Shown here piece after piece: positions 7,177 through 8,628 of a stretch of DNA of 8,628 nucleotides. The first letter of the stretch is position 1. The number at the start of each line of letters is the position of its first letter. The stretch is from Coprothermobacter sp. (GTDB lineage Bacteria > Coprothermobacterota > Coprothermobacteria > Coprothermobacterales > Coprothermobacteraceae): NCBI GenBank assembly GCA_003476705.1, contig DMVM01000158.1, positions 2,051-10,678 on the forward strand, read 5' to 3'. The notes under the pieces were generated by a model. The model was not told where the DNA came from and searched no databases. It saw only the letters and a program-made list of their open reading frames with translations. Made by a program: the position numbers and the translations under genes.

Positions 7177-7181
7177 GTTTC
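7167..7181. promoter_or_regulatory. Perfect 15-bp dyad in the radC promoter; candidate operator
   Basis: GAAACA-GCA-TGTTTC is a perfect six-base inverted repeat with a three-base centre, beginning two bases downstream of the -10 box and covering the predicted transcription start. This is a classic repressor position. The half-sites resemble those of Gram-positive LexA boxes (GAAC...GTTC) but with an extra A and a wider centre, so it is not a standard box. It could also serve the divergent acetyltransferase gene. Confidence 0.45.
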
Positions 7182-7182
7182 A

Positions 7183-7188
7183 ATTATA
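7183..7188 (-). promoter_or_regulatory. -10 box of the radC promoter
   Basis: Perfect TATAAT on the minus strand, 46 bases before the radC TTG. The expected transcription start is about 7176. No TTGACA-like hexamer is seen 16-18 bases upstream; that position reads GAGAGC. Confidence 0.5.
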
Positions 7189-7246
7189 TATGGTCGGATT
7201 ACCTAGCTCTCATACTAGTATTAGTTAACAAGCACTGGAGAAGTTG

Positions 7247-7840
7247 ATGGTGGTCAGGAAAGGAACTTTGAAAGACAAAAACCATTTCTCTGAGCTGGTG
7301 CTACTTGCAGCTCCATTTTTCTCAAAGTTGTTCGGTGAGGAAAGGGCAGTGGAGCTTTTGCAGCTGTTGTACGAGCATGATAATAATCTGTTCAGCTTCT
7401 CTCATTGCTTGTTTGCTCAAGATGGCGACATCCTTGGATTGGTGATGGGCTACGATTGGCAAACTAAACAGAGAGAACAGCTTGGTACTGGTTACCTCAT
7501 GATCAAACACTTGGGACTTCAGTTTTTCAAGGTACTGCCAGCACTTCTTAAGTTGGATGCACAAGTTAGTAGAATTTCGCGTGAAGACTATTACATAGCT
7601 TTTTTGGCTGTTTATCAACAGGTGCAAACACGGGGTGTAGGAACAGCATTAATGAAGCGCGCTGAAGAGGACGCAGTTTCGTGCGGTGCGAAGTTTGTCT
7701 GTCTCGATGTGGAAACAGAAAACGAAAATGCAGTTCAGTTTTACGAAAAGCGCGGTTATACAATAGAAAGAACGTTTTCAGTGAATTTGACTCAGGAAGT
7801 GGTTCTCCACTTTCATAGAATGAAGAAAGAAGTAAGGTAA
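7247..7840 (+). CDS. GNAT family N-acetyltransferase
   Basis: 197 residues from ATG 7247, chosen over the TTG three bases earlier because GGAG (7237-7240) is then at the proper six-base spacing. The GNAT core is clear: strand YYIAFLAVYQQVQTRGVGTAL (115-135) with the acetyl-CoA pyrophosphate loop QTRGVG (127-132), helix MKRAEEDAVSCG, strand FVCLDVETEN (150-159) and the NENAVQFYEKRGY block (159-171). The N-terminal half (about 10-70) is longer than in a minimal GNAT and belongs to a subgroup with an aromatic SHCLFAQDGDILGLVMGY strand pair. Family role: transfer of acetyl from acetyl-CoA to an amine; the substrate cannot be read from sequence. It is the only convincing plus-strand gene, divergent from radC across 110 bases that include the 15-bp dyad. 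No clear promoter hexamers or downstream terminator are visible. Confidence 0.9.
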   Translation: MVVRKGTLKDKNHFSELVLLAAPFFSKLFGEERAVELLQLLYEHDNNLFSFSHCLFAQDGDILGLVMGYDWQTKQREQLGTGYLMIKHLGLQFFKVLPALLKLDAQVSRISREDYYIAFLAVYQQVQTRGVGTALMKRAEEDAVSCGAKFVCLDVETENENAVQFYEKRGYTIERTFSVNLTQEVVLHFHRMKKEVR

Positions 7841-7874
7841 TTTTGGTTCACGTACCTACTGAGTGTTTGGCTAA

Positions 7875-7997
7875 CAAAAGAACTTTCTTAATCCGCAAGA
7901 GCCTGCAGTACCGGTGGAGTGGGTGGCGTCGGACGTGCTCGAATGGTTGAAAGAAAAAAGGCTCTATAACTATGTCTATAAGCGGCGGCGGCAGTAA
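7875..7997 (+). pseudogene. Possible 3' remnant of a small DNA-binding protein gene
   Basis: A 40-codon open stretch between two TAA stops contains PVEWVASDVLEWLKEKR and ends in a basic KRRRQ tail. The V-W--SDVL-WL pattern resembles the wing and last helix of AlpA/excisionase-type HTH proteins. No ATG, no ribosome site and no upstream HTH half are present in any frame I read; the first in-frame GTG (7914) would leave 27 residues. Either a decayed gene or a chance open frame. The G-rich codon use here differs from the AT-rich sequence around it. Confidence 0.25.
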
Positions 7998-7999
7998 AT

Positions 8000-8016
8000 C
8001 AAAACAAACTGTTTTG
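8000..8016. terminator. Weak AT-rich hairpin between convergent genes
   Basis: CAAAAC and GTTTTG (six pairs) flank the five-base loop AAACT immediately past the stop of the minus-strand gene ending at 8017. It has no GC core and no long T-run on either side, so it would terminate poorly. It is the only stem visible in the gap. Confidence 0.25.
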
Positions 8017-8628
8017 CTACCTGCTTACGCGGTTACCTTGCTTAAGCAGTATGTGGGATTCGTTAATGATGGTGCCCTTGGTTGCTTCATAAAGTGGGAC
8101 TGGGGTGCTGGCAAGTTTGTTAACCAAGGTTTCTAACGGGACCTTGGGCCAAAGCTTTATGTGTTCAGGGAGCTGTTTTCTTAAATTGTGAATGTGATCT
8201 TTGGGTTGGATTACGTCAGCTTTAATGAATGGTTGCTTGGTGTTCTGCATTCCCATGTTCATTAGGGCGTACACTCCAAGTTGATTCCAGACTTTTTTCA
8301 CCAGTGACAGCCAATCATAGGGCGGCACTAAGTCATTGTAGTCTTTTGTAACCACAGTCCATTCGTCTACTACGTTTGTTTCTTCATAATTGCTTTGTAA
8401 GTAATAGGGGAGTTTGTTCTCGTAATCCCCGGCGCGTACAATGTTTATGGGGCCCTTTGGTGGGTTTGTGATAATGACTCGGGCCCTAAATAGGTCTGAG
8501 AACAATGCTGCCCAATCCTTTCTTGGTGTGTAAACGGTACTGCCCAGCAAGCTGAGCATTCTTACGTTGTACTTTCCTAAGCCCATTATAAAAGGAAGTA
8601 TGTCATAGAAGCTGGTGTAAATGCGTGG
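8017..8628 (-). CDS. Unrecognised protein, C-terminal 203 residues (5' end outside window)
   Basis: The frame is open to the right edge (PRIYTSFYDILPFI precedes the first internal Met at 8586), so the true start is almost certainly outside and the visible part ends at TAG 8017. I do not recognise the family. Visible: an early hydrophobic, glycine-containing stretch (LPFIMGLGKYNVRMLSLLGS), then a soluble-looking mixed region with ARVIITNPPKGPINIVRAGD and VPPYDWLSLVKKVWNQLG, and a basic C-terminal end. No obvious membrane segment, cofactor motif or repeat is seen. Codon use resembles the neighbours. Internal Met 8586 has no convincing ribosome site, which also favours an upstream start. No function is proposed. 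Confidence 0.7.
   Translation of the reverse strand, partial: PRIYTSFYDILPFIMGLGKYNVRMLSLLGSTVYTPRKDWAALFSDLFRARVIITNPPKGPINIVRAGDYENKLPYYLQSNYEETNVVDEWTVVTKDYNDLVPPYDWLSLVKKVWNQLGVYALMNMGMQNTKQPFIKADVIQPKDHIHNLRKQLPEHIKLWPKVPLETLVNKLASTPVPLYEATKGTIINESHILLKQGNRVSR

Noticed and set aside
7167..7181. Calling the radC dyad a standard SOS/LexA box
   Set aside because: The Gram-positive box is GAAC-N4-GTTC and the E. coli box CTG-N10-CAG; this dyad is GAAAC-N5-GTTTC, so only a candidate operator can be claimed.

Overview
The window (G+C in the mid-40s percent by eye) looks like chromosomal DNA of a small-genome, probably anaerobic and perhaps thermophilic Firmicutes-like bacterium. A proteolytic fermenter of the Coprothermobacter type would fit the protein styles, but this is an inference from sequence character, not a proven match. 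Almost everything is on the minus strand; the only convincing plus-strand gene is an acetyltransferase. There are no tRNA or rRNA genes, no CRISPR array, no insertion sequence and no phage structural genes that I can recognise.

Layout, left to right. (1) 1-535: the first ~178 codons of pxpB, a 5-oxoprolinase subunit, cut by the window edge. (2) 660-2657: a complete chemoreceptor with a dCache sensor that carries most of the amino-acid-binding residues, closed by a strong terminator at 603-636. (3) 2658-3040: a 383-bp gap holding the chemoreceptor's promoter and little else. (4) 3041-4703: an overlapping pair, pgaD then pgaC, encoding the membrane synthase of a poly-N-acetylglucosamine-like exopolysaccharide. 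(5) 4957-6344: a Y-family DNA polymerase (dinB) joined by an ATGA overlap to a 72-residue tryptophan-rich protein. (6) 6423-7136: radC. (7) 7247-7840 (plus): a GNAT acetyltransferase divergent from radC. (8) 7841-8016: a short non-coding stretch with a possible gene remnant. (9) 8017-8628: the C-terminal part of an unrecognised protein entering from the right edge.

How the genes fit together. pxpB (recycling of 5-oxoproline to glutamate) and the predicted amino-acid chemoreceptor suit a peptide- and amino-acid-using organism. pgaC/pgaD suggest surface polysaccharide or biofilm formation, possibly controlled by cyclic di-GMP. The small-protein/dinB pair and radC form a loose DNA-repair neighbourhood.

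The most interesting signals are regulatory or small. A TATAAT box lies exactly six bases before an ATG at three minus-strand loci, which suggests leaderless transcripts for at least two of them. A perfect 15-bp dyad lies just downstream of the radC -10 box. The small W-rich gene is translationally coupled to dinB. I did not find a convincing wholly new multi-gene system.
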